Origin: Lamellibrachia columna
Lineage: Eukaryota; Annelida; Polychaeta; Sabellida; Siboglinidae
Assembly: GCA_963662155.1 (NCBI GenBank)
Contig: OY759266.1
Span: 55,175,510-55,239,509 of the forward strand
Direction of reading: 5' to 3'
Length of the DNA: 64,000 nt
The notes below the pieces were generated by a model, which was not told where the DNA came from, searched no databases, and saw nothing but the letters and a program-made list of their open reading frames with translations. Position numbers and translations under genes: made by a program. The stretch's first letter is position 1. Every line of letters starts with the position of its first letter. Positions 14,101-25,600 of the stretch are shown in pieces.

Positions 14101-16254
14101 ATTGCTGTGCTGTTCGAACTCATGAATTTGTGCATTTGTTATGACTTGGTAGTATTAAAATATTTATCAAAACCAAACATCGTGTTTCTGTAGACTCTTC
14201 TCATCAAGATCATATCTGATAGATCGAATTATGTACCCACGACGATCGCAATGGAAGTAGTTGGGACTAGGGGGCTTAGGTTGCTGGTGGGGATAAAGCC
14301 TACATAAAATTCCTGGCATTGGTCATTCCGTACTTAGGGAACCAAATGGAAGATGTGACACTGTTATTTACCCTTGGAGCCATTCCTTAAAAAACATCCC
14401 TTTCTCACCCTTTCGGGGTTGTTGGTAGAGGGAAGACCCCAATTATGTAGATGGGACCAACACTAATGTGATTATCCAAGTCAGGAGGGATACACAGTCC
14501 CCAATGTTGAGAGCCAGGTTTTTACACAAAACGTACCGACACACGGTCCAGGTCTCGAACCCAGAGTAATGGCATGTAATGTGGACGTGCTAACCACTGA
14601 TTGCGCTTCTCTCAATCGTCACTGTGAGCAAATTAGAAGTACCCAGTAGGTGGAATTAGAAACTGAGAAATGATTGGGGGTGTTGATGCAGACTTAATAC
14701 ATATCAACAGATCGTGATGCAATGGGAATCACATGTGCAGTACTAAAATGTGATGATGTTACAGCTAATTTGATCATAACAAACATGCAAAGCATGCGTG
14801 AGCAGCACACATTTAACACAAAAAGTACACAGTTGTGCGGCACTAATTGTCTTGGTAGTTATTCAGCCCAGTAATGAGAAACAGGTAAATATCAGTTTAC
14901 CTGTAGTGGCTGTCACTGGCTGTAGTAGTGGACTTCATTCAGCAGTATTTAATTATTATTCTAATAGCTAATAAGATGAAACACACAATATTGTCACTCA
15001 GGTTGTGTCAGCGTTGTCTTCTGTAAATAAATTGTTTGATGTAGATTATTAAAATCCCCATCAAAGTTACAAAATGCTTGGTTCTCAATCTTAGGGCCCC
15101 TCAGAAAGAAAATGATCTATTTAAACACTGTTTTTTTTTTCTGGGTATTTAAAATCCCTGTCAAAGTTACAAAATGCTTGGTTCTTTATCTTAGGGCCCC
15201 TCAGACAAAACATTTATCTATTTACCTGTGAAGACAGCAGGTATGGTGGTGAGGAAGAGTTTGTGACACTTGACTGGCACACCAGTCTCCTCGTCCTGCA
15301 TCTCCTGCACAATCTTCTCGATCTACAACACATAATAAATTAATGCTATTTAAACTATTTTAGTATCAGAATATAATATAGAATATATAATATACTCAAA
15401 TTAACCGTAAATTAATGTATGAAGTATTTTTAATGGATGTGTGTGACAGGCCTTGCAACAATGCATCAAATTAAAGTAGTGCTTCAATACAGTTTGAAAA
15501 TTTTAAACCAACAATCTGTAATCTTCGATACTACTCAAAACACCTAAGTCACTCTGTCAAATGCCCATTAGGCATTACATTAGAGCCATGCCCATGACTG
15601 AATATTTTCTAAGTCGTTATTAAAAAATTTATGAAGTCATTTTTAACTTTGTGACTGCATACAAATGTTCCACATATCCATGTCATCGTTCCCTATTTGG
15701 CAATCAATGACAATGTTTACTGTCCTGATATTTAGACAGCGTTTAGACAGAGTAGGCATGCAAACGCCTTTGCACATTTGGCAGTGCCTATATGTTAGGC
15801 CTGGGCTGTGGTCAGCGAATCCAACATAACGCGTGCAAGATAAAAACATTAATCACGATTCATGTTCTGTGCCTGTGTCTGTGCCTGTGCCTCTGTGGTG
15901 GTGCCGTGCCCACAAGTACAACTCATAAGTCGTAAGACAATTGCTAGCTTATGATTAATGATAGGCAAACTTATGACACCAAGCTGATGTGCGTTATAGT
16001 ACTTATACTATTATAGACTCATTGCGAATGCAAACTGTCTGCGACATTACCACGTTAATACAGACGCAATGCACATGTTGCGAGACACAAATGTCACTCG
16101 CGTTGCCAGGTTTGTTTACAAACGATCATATCCCGAACGCGGCACTCTACTCACTAGGCAAGCGCGACGCGCGGTAGAACAACGTTTTGACAGTGCTACA
16201 CATTACCTTGGAGTAAACCATATTGCGTGGATGATAGTCATCGTCTTGGTCCAT
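2106..16254 (-). CDS. RGS9/11-like: R7-family regulator of G-protein signalling, N-terminal DEP part (RGS9/RGS11-like), partial
   Basis: Four coding exons, read right to left: 16254-16207 (ATG, 16 codons), 15322-15226, 11807-11647 and 2157-2106. All junctions are GT/AG and the phases match (0, 1, 0). The protein starts [16 protein letters not shown] and runs into a DEP domain: [16 protein letters not shown], then [27 protein letters not shown] and [13 protein letters not shown]. The YRFQ-x-PYFWP signature followed by a W and DY is typical of R7 RGS proteins. In that family the DEP domain binds R7BP/R9AP membrane anchors, and a GGL domain (Gbeta5) and an RGS GTPase-activating domain follow. 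Those later domains are not visible here and must lie left of position 1. The first residues ([13 protein letters not shown]) and the [17 protein letters not shown] stretch look closer to RGS9/11 than to RGS6/7, but the paralogue is not certain. The start codon was chosen because it gives a short R7-like leader ending exactly at a donor. The third exon's donor is the seed of a tandem array (10985-11690). Only the first ~120 residues are present. Confidence 0.88.
2400..2722. repeat. Minisatellite, 28-bp unit, ~11-12 copies
   Basis: The unit reads AAAGATGTATCACAATGTGC plus 8 more bases. Copies are nearly identical in the middle and diverge at the left. The 28-bp period (not a multiple of three) leaves all three plus-strand frames open for 110-128 codons; these are not genes. 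It lies in the RGS intron 2158-11646. Confidence 0.95.
3181..3290. repeat. Short tandem array, 27-bp unit, 4 copies
   Basis: Unit CTCACCATGTGACTGCGAGG plus 7 bases, with single-base differences between copies. The last copy runs into a TTCAAACCC-type sequence that looks like a reversed tRNA B box, but no full tRNA fold is seen. Confidence 0.85.
4033..5040. repeat. Minisatellite, 62-bp unit, ~16 copies
   Basis: The unit contains two GTATGGTGTATCA steps, then CCATATACCTGTCAATGTAT and a GACAACACAGCATTGA tail. The leftmost copies differ (ATATAGCATCCA) while the central copies are almost identical, as expected from unequal exchange in the middle. Degenerate GTATCA words continue left to about 3900. 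Confidence 0.95.
6062..7278. repeat. Minisatellite, 42-bp unit arranged in 210-bp higher-order repeats
   Basis: The basic unit is about 42 bp (CCAGTGGTACACACTGAATG, then TGTCACCATATGATGATGATT). Five variants follow one another in fixed order and the block repeats every 210 bp: the ATTATGATGCCCAGTGG variant recurs near 6274, 6484, 6694, 6904 and 7114. Because 42 is divisible by three, long minus-strand frames (up to 139 codons) stay open; they are repeat artefacts. Confidence 0.95.
7640..8750. repeat. Minisatellite, ~32-bp CT-rich unit, ~35 degenerate copies
   Basis: Unit CAGCTCCCATTATGACCTCC plus TCCTCCCATGCA, varying from about 22 to 35 bp through gain or loss of CTC triplets. Copies to the right of 8400 are more degenerate (CTTCCGTGCACAACTC). 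The array lies inside the RGS intron. Confidence 0.93.
9795..10070. repeat. Irregular short tandem array (GGTCACTGATGGGG words)
   Basis: About 18 words of GGTCACTGATGGGG or GGGTCATCGATG of varying length repeat without a strict period. Open frames on both strands here (9864-10124, 9875-10114) follow from the repeat. Confidence 0.85.
10985..11690. repeat. Minisatellite, ~44-bp unit derived from the RGS DEP-exon 5' splice site
   Basis: Fifteen units of CCTCACCTGGAACCTGTAGA plus GACTGTTGTCATCCTTCACCATGA (variants). The rightmost unit is the real end of the RGS exon: on the minus strand it reads GTGAAGGATGATGG, then GAGTCTCTACAGGTTCCAG, then the donor GTGAGG. The other ~14 units lie in the intron immediately downstream and keep the same exon-like sequence and donor. 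Confidence 0.92.
12236..13200 (-). mobile_element. RTE-like LINE reverse transcriptase fragment (3' half, frameshifted)
   Basis: The minus strand encodes reverse-transcriptase pieces: [17 protein letters not shown] (catalytic FADD box), [35 protein letters not shown], then [19 protein letters not shown], and a degenerate basic tail to about 12236. Reading frames shift several times, so it is dead. It lies in the RGS intron 11808-15225. It belongs to the same kind of element as the endonuclease piece at 17880-18990. Confidence 0.85.
13225..13575. repeat. ~150-bp tandem repeat, about 2.3 degenerate copies
   Basis: Blocks starting near 13231, 13380 and 13528 share a TTTATT..ATGA(C/G)GCCAA header, then CTAAAAACAGTG and a G/C-run section (GGTGGGGGATTCCCCC). 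Looks like part of an unrecognised element. The adjoining plus-strand frame 13617-13874 (85 codons, HIKRAH near its start, Ala/Asp-rich tail) has no homology I recognise and is not called as a gene. Confidence 0.6.
14390..14612 (-). mobile_element. tRNA-derived SINE
   Basis: The minus strand reads AATCAGTGGTTAGCACG, very like a tRNA D-arm/A box, then about 35 bp later GGTTCGAGACC, a good B box. A non-tRNA body follows to about 14390. The acceptor-stem halves do not pair and there is no proper anticodon arm, so this is a SINE head and not a tRNA gene. Confidence 0.6.
14613..16206. other. RGS introns around exon 2
   Basis: Apart from the exon at 15226-15322 nothing coding is visible. A segment of about 60 bp (AAAATCCC..GTCAAAGTTACAAAATGC, then TTAGGGCCCCTCAGA) occurs twice in tandem at about 15051-15110 and 15149-15207, directly upstream of the donor side of that exon. 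Confidence 0.6.
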
Positions 16255-16681
16255 TTCCTTAGGCGATATGGTCATAACTGCGGCACGTCAATTGACTACT
16301 TCGTCCATACAAAACAATGTTCTTAACAAACCTCCGAAAACGAAACGGCGTTCGCCTGCGGTTCCGTGTTTTCGACAGCGCACACGCCAAGAAGGACCTC
16401 ATGAATAATTCATGAAATAATGAACTACTTGTAAATACGCAAAATTAGTTTATTTTTATAATGAAGTAAACAGTTGTTGTGTGATATAGGAATAATGAAA
16501 ACACGTGATTTTGTTATGGCATATCTAAGCGCATACGAAATATTTACTTTTCTAAATGTAGTCCCACCATGCACCGCCATAGTATACCGCCATATTCTTT
16601 TTCACGTAGCGTGTGTCGAAGAACAAAAAGAGTGAGGAAATAATTCTTTGTAGCGGCTTAAATTGGTAATTATTTTAAAAC
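16255..16681. promoter_or_regulatory. Shared divergent promoter region, RGS-like / ALYREF
   Basis: 427 bp separates the start codons of the minus-strand RGS gene and plus-strand ALYREF. The interval carries 5' UTRs and, by inference, a bidirectional promoter. The RGS side has a run of CpGs (16335-16392). There is an AT-rich palindromic stretch near 16400 (ATGAATAATTCAT) and a CACGTG E-box at 16503-16508. I see no clear TATA box placed for either gene. Transcription start sites cannot be read from sequence alone. Confidence 0.55.
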
Positions 16682-19600
16682 ATGGCGTCCGACAAGATTG
16701 ATATGAGCCTTGATGACATAATTAAAATAACAAAGACGAATAAATCACGGGGTCGTGGTGGTAGAGGAGCAAGAGGTGGGGAAAAAACCGGCGGTGGACG
16801 GGGACGCGGTGCATTTGGGGGTTTCCGTGGTGGTCGGGGCGGCGTACGACGCGGTAGCGGAGTAGCTCGTGGAGGTGTACAAGGAAGAAGGCGAGGAGGG
16901 TTTGCGGCTAAATCAGCCCCATATAGTAGGGTAAGTAAATATTGTGCATTTTTTGTTAACTCGGCCTTTGGCTTTGCTATAAAAAAATGGATAGGCCTAA
17001 CACAAAAAAACTACGTCATATATCGATTGACCTAATTTCTGTAGACTCCCCATTTGTGATTTATCAAGATTATTATCAAAGACCCAGGTGGCAAGTGGAC
17101 AAGGAAGCCATTGGCTTATTTAGAGTACACAATTTTTCATCTATGACTGTGTAACCTAGGCAAAGTTAATCGCCATACAATTTTTTTCTATCTGGCTGTT
17201 GCTGTTATAAGGCGAAGTTCTCACTCGGCTAAAACATAAGTATTTTCATGAAACGTGAAACCTTATAAAAACCCCATAAACAGATCAATAAACATGCATT
17301 TCTTGTCTTTATGCATTCTTATATATATGTATATCACTAAAGTTACCTGACAATAACCATGTAAAACTGTGAAATTATTACTAAAATGATTAAAGAATTG
17401 AAAGACCTTAGTTATGAAAGCCACTTATTAGAATGTGGTTTGACAACACAAGAGACAAGGAGACTAAGAGGAGACGAAATAGAAGTGTTTAAAATAGTGA
17501 ATCGTCTTGAGGATATTGATAGAAATATGCATTTCAAACATAAAGAAGGCAGTAGAACTAGAGGAATGCAGGAAGCAGAAAAGACAGGCATGAAAATAAA
17601 CATACATAAAACTAACCTACTAAAGGTTAAAGTACACAACAAGCAAAGGTACAACTGGAGAGAAAAGGTACAGAGAAGGATAACAACTTCACCTCTCTGG
17701 GAAATGTAGTGACAGGCGGAGGATGAACAGATGAAGATGTCAAAAACAGGATTGGAAAGACCAGGCTTGCATTTAGCATCTTAAAGACAGAACACATCAT
17801 CTTTCTCAACATGAAACAAGACCAGAATCAACATAAAAAGTGTGCTGCTATATGGCTCTGAGACATGGAGACAACCAAGACAACAACCCGGCTGAAATCC
17901 AGTTTTTGTGCTGTCTTGTTCTCCTCCCAAGTATCTTGTCACATGTTTCTTTCCATGCTGATTTGCTTTGTTGCCACACTTGTTCCACTGTTGTATAGTC
18001 TTCAATGAGGTTGGACAGGAGTTGGTATCTGTTTGCTAGTTCCAACTGGAATCTGTACTGTTGTTATGTCTCTCAACAGTTCAGTGTTGTATCTGAATCA
18101 TGGTTTTGCTGCCATTGGGTAATATCTCTTGAGCTTGAACTTGATTTTTCCTGTGACCAGGTGGTGGTCTATTCCTACATCAGCTCCCATCTTGCTGGGA
18201 TCTTCTAAAGGGACTGGCGATACAGATGTGATCAATCTGGTTCTCTGTCTGATGGTCTGGTGAAATCCACGGGGTCTTGTGAATCCTCTTGTGTGGGAAT
18301 ACACTTCCACGATAACCAGACTTTAAAGTGACAGAAGTTGGTAAATAGTTCTCCATTCTCATTTATCTCATCAAGGCCCTCCTTCCCCATGACTAGCTCT
18401 TTTCCTATGTTGTCCTTTCCAATCTTGGCATTGAAGTCACCCATCATGATTAGTAAATCTTTCTTTGCTTTTTGGTCCACAACTGCTTTGAGTCTTCCAT
18501 AGAGCTCAGATTTTTTTCTCTGCATCCGAGTCGTTTGTTGGGGCATAGCACTGTACAATCAGTACCTTGCATATCCTGGTGTGGAATCTTGCTGAAATGA
18601 TGTAGGATAAAAATGCCTTCCATTCCAGAAGGGCTCCAGCTGCTCCTTTGGATAGCATTATACCAACTCCTGTGTGCGGAGCGTCCTCTTCCTCGTGTCC
18701 TGGATAAATAAGGGTCTCGTCTGTGGCGAGGCGAATCTGCCCTGACACCGCGTCCATCTCATCTGACAGTGACCGGGTATTGCAAGTTTGTACCGACTCA
18801 TCTCTGCTGCAATCTGGGCGGTCTTCCCTGTTTCATACATAGTACGCACGTTCCAGTCCCAACTTGGGTAGTTGTCCAGGGAGAAAGAAAGTTCCGCGGG
18901 GCAGTTTCCTTCATGCTTTTACTGCAACGCTTCATACTCAATCCAACCAGATTGTCTTCCCCTCCCGAGACTTGATCTTTTGAAAAATTGCTTGTAGTCA
19001 TTTCTGTAGCAAGCCTTGTTTTACGGAGTGGGGCTGCTAACCCCACGCCCAACCTTCCTCCTTTTCTGGGCTTGGGGCCGGCACGTATATCTAAGAGAGT
19101 ACGAGGCGGAATTAATGACAGTCCTGTGTCCAATTAATATATATTTTAATCAACATTTAAAGGTACATTACATTCATTAATATTGTAGCTCAGAGACAAA
19201 ATGTTAAACTACATGCATTCACAATTTATCATTTTATGTCAATCTGACAATATCTACTCAGTAATGTAGCACTATAGTATTAGAAGTTCATGCACACATA
19301 ATTCTCCTTCAAGTCCGTCTCAAAATTGGATAATTTTTAGTCAGTTCATATCCAAATGATGTGCGTTATTTATTAATCAGGCGATCTCTACACAAGCAAA
19401 AAAATGTAGGTAATCAGTTTGCACTTCTTTTACATGTAACAGTGTATCTCTATGTTGAGGTATAGCAACAGGTGGCTGGCCAAGCAACTTGCTAAGTAGA
19501 AAGCATTGGGCCAATCAGCTCATACCTCCATCAAGCACAGACAGATGCACATTATGATAAAAGCAAGACAAGACAATACTCAAAAAAAAAAATTTGTAGC

Positions 19601-22600
19601 TCACTTGATAGTTCAGCTCTGGAAATTGGGACTTAAAATGATTGCCAGGACATGCCTCGAATCTTTCTTTGATATCAATTTGTCTAATTTTACACAATGA
19701 AGCTGTTCATAGCTCGCTATCAGCTCATAGCAGTGAGCAGTACAAAAGTACAGTTCTGCCTCAATTGCTTAACTTTTTAATGAGACGGTAAAATCATCCT
19801 TGTATTTACCGTGGTATGTACCATCTCGTCAGAAACTTGCCAACCCTGCCAAAACTACTTGGAGGAGATCAGTAGCTGAGGAAGTAAAGAAACATGGAAC
19901 CACCTGGAAAGAGATGAAGAAAGTAGCAAATAATAGAGTGCGTTGGAAAATAGTCATTTCAGCCCTACGCTCTACCTTGAGTGAAGAGGACTAATGAATG
20001 AGAACCAGAGGACAAAAAGCAGCATTAGTTAAGGAACATTGTAGGTTAGACACGAGAAAGTACTCATTCTCACAGAGGGTGATAAATGAATGGAACAAAC
20101 TGCTAAATGATTGTGTTAATGCTAGTAGTGTGAACGTTTTTAAAAAATAGAATTGACATATCTGAAAAGGGCGGGCTACATATAGATGAGGAAATTGTTG
20201 GACTCTCGATAAGCCAATGGCTTCCTTGTCTACTTGCCATCTGGAACAGTCCAAACTTGTTGTTTGAGATAGCAATCTTGTTAAAGTGCTGAATAAACAT
20301 CCCTATACGCATATTTATTTGATGAAAAATGCCCCCATATATGCACCTTATTTGGGACTATACTATTATTAGATTTAAACATTTGTGCCGGCCTACATTT
20401 TCCAATTATGCTCTGCACATTATGAAGGGCATAATTTTTTTGGGAGAGCTATTGCTCATGCTAATCAATCATCCACGGAGTGGTTTACCGCTCATGCTAA
20501 AATCACTTGCTCCCGACTGGAGCTGCATGTGGTTCCCTCTGACATATAAGTTTTCATCCTTTTGAGCAACAGTTTTTAGCGGGATTTTAGCGGGATCCCA
20601 TGCTTCCAGATCGTAGCTTTTGATCACGAAGTGTTAGACCGTTAGATTTTCATGATTAGATGAGTCGGTCAGAATCTTTAGTTCTCGGGAGCACAATATA
20701 GTTAAAATTCCATTATCACCGCGTAAGCCGACCGTAAATGGTCGTGGTGCGCAGCGCCTCAAACCAGTCGTAACTGGCTGGTGGCTGTTTCCACTTAAAT
20801 GGGCTTGGGTATTCAATTCAATAAAACTTTAATGTCCATTTAAAAATGGACAATTCCCTGGTTTTTCTCATATAAAACACAGCTACTATATCTGTGGCGA
20901 CGCAAATATGCACGAAGTTTATATTTGGCCAAAAAAAAAATACGCTATGATCTGCATAGTTTCTAGGGACGCCTTGGCTTTACGTCAAATAAAAATAGTA
21001 AAAGATATCTTCGGCACTAAAAAAGATCAATATACTAGAGCCTTTTTTGCACTATACTATGATTTGTTTTGAACAATTTGCCACCCTATATTGTTATTCG
21101 GCACTATACTATTATTAAATTTGACCGATCTGCCACCCTAAACTGTTATTTGGACAATATGTTTAATTGACACTCGAGAATAGTCAACATGTACGTCAAC
21201 CATGCATATATATCTGTGGAATCAGGAATGTGTAAATTGGTAAACATTTTGTGTATAAACACACATTTTATCACCTTTTCTGAAGCTGTTGCCTACAAAC
21301 ACTCGATTTCGAAGTAATTTTTTAAACTGAAACTGCATTATGCATGGTCGCTGTACATATTGAATCTTTATAATGATGAAATTAAAATGGGCCTAAATTC
21401 TAGAAAAGTGCCCCTTCACCAAACATCTAATAGCACTACAATGTAGAGTAAATCTGTATATTATAACATGGCTTCAGGTTTCTTTATTGGTGTGTTAGAC
21501 CTACTAAGTTGGTTACAGAATTATGGTGAATTGCAGTATTTGCTTGATATGCATTCATTTCGAAGTAATTTTTTAAACTGAAACTGCATTATGCATGGTC
21601 GCTGTACATATTGAATCTTTATAATGATGAAATTAAAATGGGCCTAAATTCTAGAAAAGTGCCCCTTCACCAAACATCTAATAGCACTACAATGTAGAGT
21701 AAATCTGTATATTATAACATGGCTTCAGGTTTCTTTATTGGTGTGTTAGACCTACTAAGTTGGTTACAGAATTATGGTGGATTGCAGTATTTGCTTGATA
21801 TGCATTCATTCCCCTTCAGCACCATCTCAGTCCCTTTGTCAATGTCAGACTGAACTGACAAGAGAGTCTCAAAAACATGATTGGCAGGTTTTCACAATGT
21901 AATGATGGCCAATTTTTTTTCAGCCAAAACAGGTACCTGATGTATGGCAGCACGATCTGTTTGATGGTGGTGCTGGTGGCGGAGTCCGAAGATACAGTGG
22001 CGGCGCTGCGGGTGGTGGTGGTGCCAGCGTGGGAGCAGCAGGGAAGTTGTTGATCTCGAATCTCGACTTTGGTGTGAATGACAGCGATATACAGGTAATT
22101 TTTTACCAAGCCTTTCTATATGTAACTTTAAATTATAGAGTAAACCACCATTTGTGTATCATGCATAAGTAAAATGTGTTCAGTGAGAGTGGTGTAAATG
22201 CATTATTGTATTATTCATACAGAATATATATTGTATTATTTATACAGTATATATATTGTATTATTTATACAGCAGAGGATGCGTGTGATAACTTAAATAC
22301 TTTTGCATTGGTCTCCGAGGATGATGTGCACAAGTTGGTTATAAAATCTAAGACTCAGATGTGCTCTTGACCCTATGCCAACCAAGCTGGTCAAGGAGTG
22401 TATTGAGGAATTACACACATCATCAATTGCTCTATTGCAAAGCTGGGGAATTTCCACACGAATGAAAGACTGTGCTTGTAGTGCTGCTGCTTAAAAAAGC
22501 AGGAATGGATCTTATTCCGAAAATTATCGCTCTGTGTCAAATCTCCAATGTGAGTTGAAACTAACAGACTGTCATAAATCAACTTTGTCTTCATTCAGAA

Positions 22601-25600
22601 TGTGGATTTCCATTGCCACCTTGTCAGTCTGCTTACAGAGCAGGGCATTCTACCGAAACTGCTTTTATTAAGGTTCAGTCTGACAATTTTTTAAACATGG
22701 ACCAACAGACTGAAGGTAACACAACTGGCTTTTAATTTTAAACATCTCAAGAAACTTCAGTCTGCTGAAGAAAACCGCAGGATGCGGTATTCAGATCAAA
22801 TACCAAGTTTCTTAAGAGGTAATTGTGTTTAATATTAATAACCGAGAAACCGGATCATCTATCCATTCAATGGTTTTTAATCGATTTGTTGTTGGTATTT
22901 GATGCCGTGGACAATGACATTTTACTTAATATCATGAATTGCACTTTTAGAGTATCAGGCACCGCACTAAATTGATTCTCCTCATATCTGCAGTCAAGAT
23001 CGCAGCATATTACTATCAATGGTAATTATGGTATGGTGTTTGACCAGTTTGACCTTGACTGCCTAGTGAGTACCGCAAGGATCATGCCTAGGTCCTGTTG
23101 AATTCACAGTTTTCTATGTCAATAATCAGCATGGGAAACTGCAGCATGCCTACACTGATGACCATCAAGTATACTATAGTTTCCACCCTGATTCTATGGA
23201 TAGTAACTACGAGTCTATGGAACGGTGCATCAGTGATATCAGCAGCTGGATGCAGAGGATGAAACTGAAAATGAACGATTCCAAGACTGAGTACTCCACA
23301 ACAACTCAGGATTGTGTGCAAAATTTGGGGGCCTACTTCGATAAGCACATGTCCATGGAACAAGATATCAAATCCAAATGTTGGACATCATATGCACAAC
23401 TGTATAATATGGGAAAGATCAGAAAGTATCTTGATCGTCAAACTCATTCATGCTTTGGTCCCTAGCCACATTGACTACTGTAATGCATTGCTGATCGGTT
23501 TGTTGTGTAGATGTGGTAAATATGACCACGTAATTCCTACACTCAAACGACTTCACTGGTTGCCAGTTGAGTTTCGCATTAAGGTGGCTGGGGCGGCTAG
23601 TGTGTCAGTTGATTTTTTTATATTTTTCTTCATAACATCATATTTTGCTAATCCATCCTTTTAAAAAATTTCTTTTTGGAAATCCCCTTGAGTTCCCGGA
23701 AAAGCGAAATGTTTCCATAGTAACAATCTCGTGTGCTACGATGTTCAAACCAGCTATATTCGTTCGCCGTGAAAGCAGACCACATCGTCTAGTTACTGTA
23801 ATGCTACTACACATCAGTATTATATCTACCTAACTAAATCATGTACTTAAAACAGCAAATATCAGCATTCAGTGAGCGTTAACATAGTTTATCGTGCCTT
23901 TGACATGAATGGAAATGCCGACGCGTATGTGACCTAGTGACCCCGCAGGATAACGGGCCAATCAAAATGACCGTACACACACCCTGCCACATGTTTGTTA
24001 GATGGCTGGCATAACCTGATACCATAGACGACAATATGTTACAAGTACAGATTCAAGGGCTGTTGTGGTGGCAAATTAAGGAGACATGTCAATATTACAA
24101 ATGGCCATTATGTTTTGTCAACAATACATAAAACGCCTGTAAAAAACCTAAAATTTTAACACAAAAACAAGCATTTGTTGAAATTGTGTTTTCATTAATA
24201 ACCAGGAAATGATGTTTAAAATAATGTTTGAGAAAAACTACAACACTCACTATGTTGCAATTTTGCGTATGAACATGTCTTACGTGCATGCAACGTAATA
24301 CTACAGTAAATTACGATTGGTGAAGGGTTTGTATCAAAAATACACTGCCACCTTAGGCTGTCATTAAACTTTTGCTTATTTCATTCACGGTGGTGTAGCA
24401 AACATAATTGGTTTATGTTAACCAAAATCTGCTGTAAAGTTATCAGTTACACTGTCATGCTTATATGTATGTCATTTATTTCTTTGGAATTGTCTAAAAG
24501 CAATTAAACTTTGTTTTAGTGGCTATTTTCTCACATTTACACATTTTTTTAAAAACCTTGTAACCAAACAAATAAAAAAACTCAATTTTTGTATCTGGTA
24601 TGTAGTATTTCAACTACAATCTATGAAGAAATGGTTAATTTGTCTTAAAAACTTCTACTGGAACTAATCAATTCAAGACAAGCATATAATAGCCACCCAA
24701 CTACCTTAAATACAAGATATGCTTGCTGACTTTTAATGAACTAAGTGGTCGTGGTCCACAGTATCTGTCGGAAATGTTGTCTACTAGAAACGGACTGAGA
24801 TCTCATGAGGCTCTTAACACTCAATACACCACAAACAAAGTGGAAAACTCTTTGGGATTGCACTTTTAAAATGGTTGCACCTAAAGCTAAACTACGGAAT
24901 TCCCTACCTGAAGACCTGCACAGTAGCAACAATGTCAGTGCTTCTAAGAGTAAATTTACTACTCACTATTTTAGCATAGCATGTTAATTTTAGTCATTTA
25001 AATAGCTTTACTTTTTATAATCATTTGTATTATGGCACTTGTTTTTACTGTTTTAACATTTTACTGTACCATTTCTTTTATTGTACAGCACAATAGAATG
25101 TTGTTGTATAAATATGGTGCTATAGAAATTAATAAACATTTACACTTGCTGTTTTAAATTTTAGCGTTGTTTTCGCCATCTACTTTACAAGCTGGACACT
25201 GTTAGACACCTCCTGTTTCACTGTTTCAGGAGCTGTTTGCTGAGTTTGGACCTCTGCGCAAGGCAGCTGTCCACTATGACAGGTCTGGAAGGTCACTTGG
25301 CACAGCAGAGGTCATATTTGAACGGCGGAGCGACGGTGTGAAGGCCATGAACCAGTATAACAATGTGCCGCTGGATGGTAGGCTATGCTGCCTTTGAGTA
25401 ACGACTCACAAGGCACTTTGCTGGTTAATGCACACTTGTGTATACATGCTGCTCTCCTGTAAGATTTGCTAAGTTTCGAAAACAAAAATGTCCCCCAGCA
25501 AGACGCACGAAGGTTGGCTGGTTGCATTCCGTGAAGTCGGAGGGCGCCACTGTCATGTCTGTCAACTCCCGTCACATTCGTTGAATTTATAAGTGTCTGT

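Noticed and set aside
14535..14612. tRNA gene on the minus strand
   Set aside because: A- and B-box-like words are present but acceptor stem and anticodon arm do not form; better explained as a SINE head.
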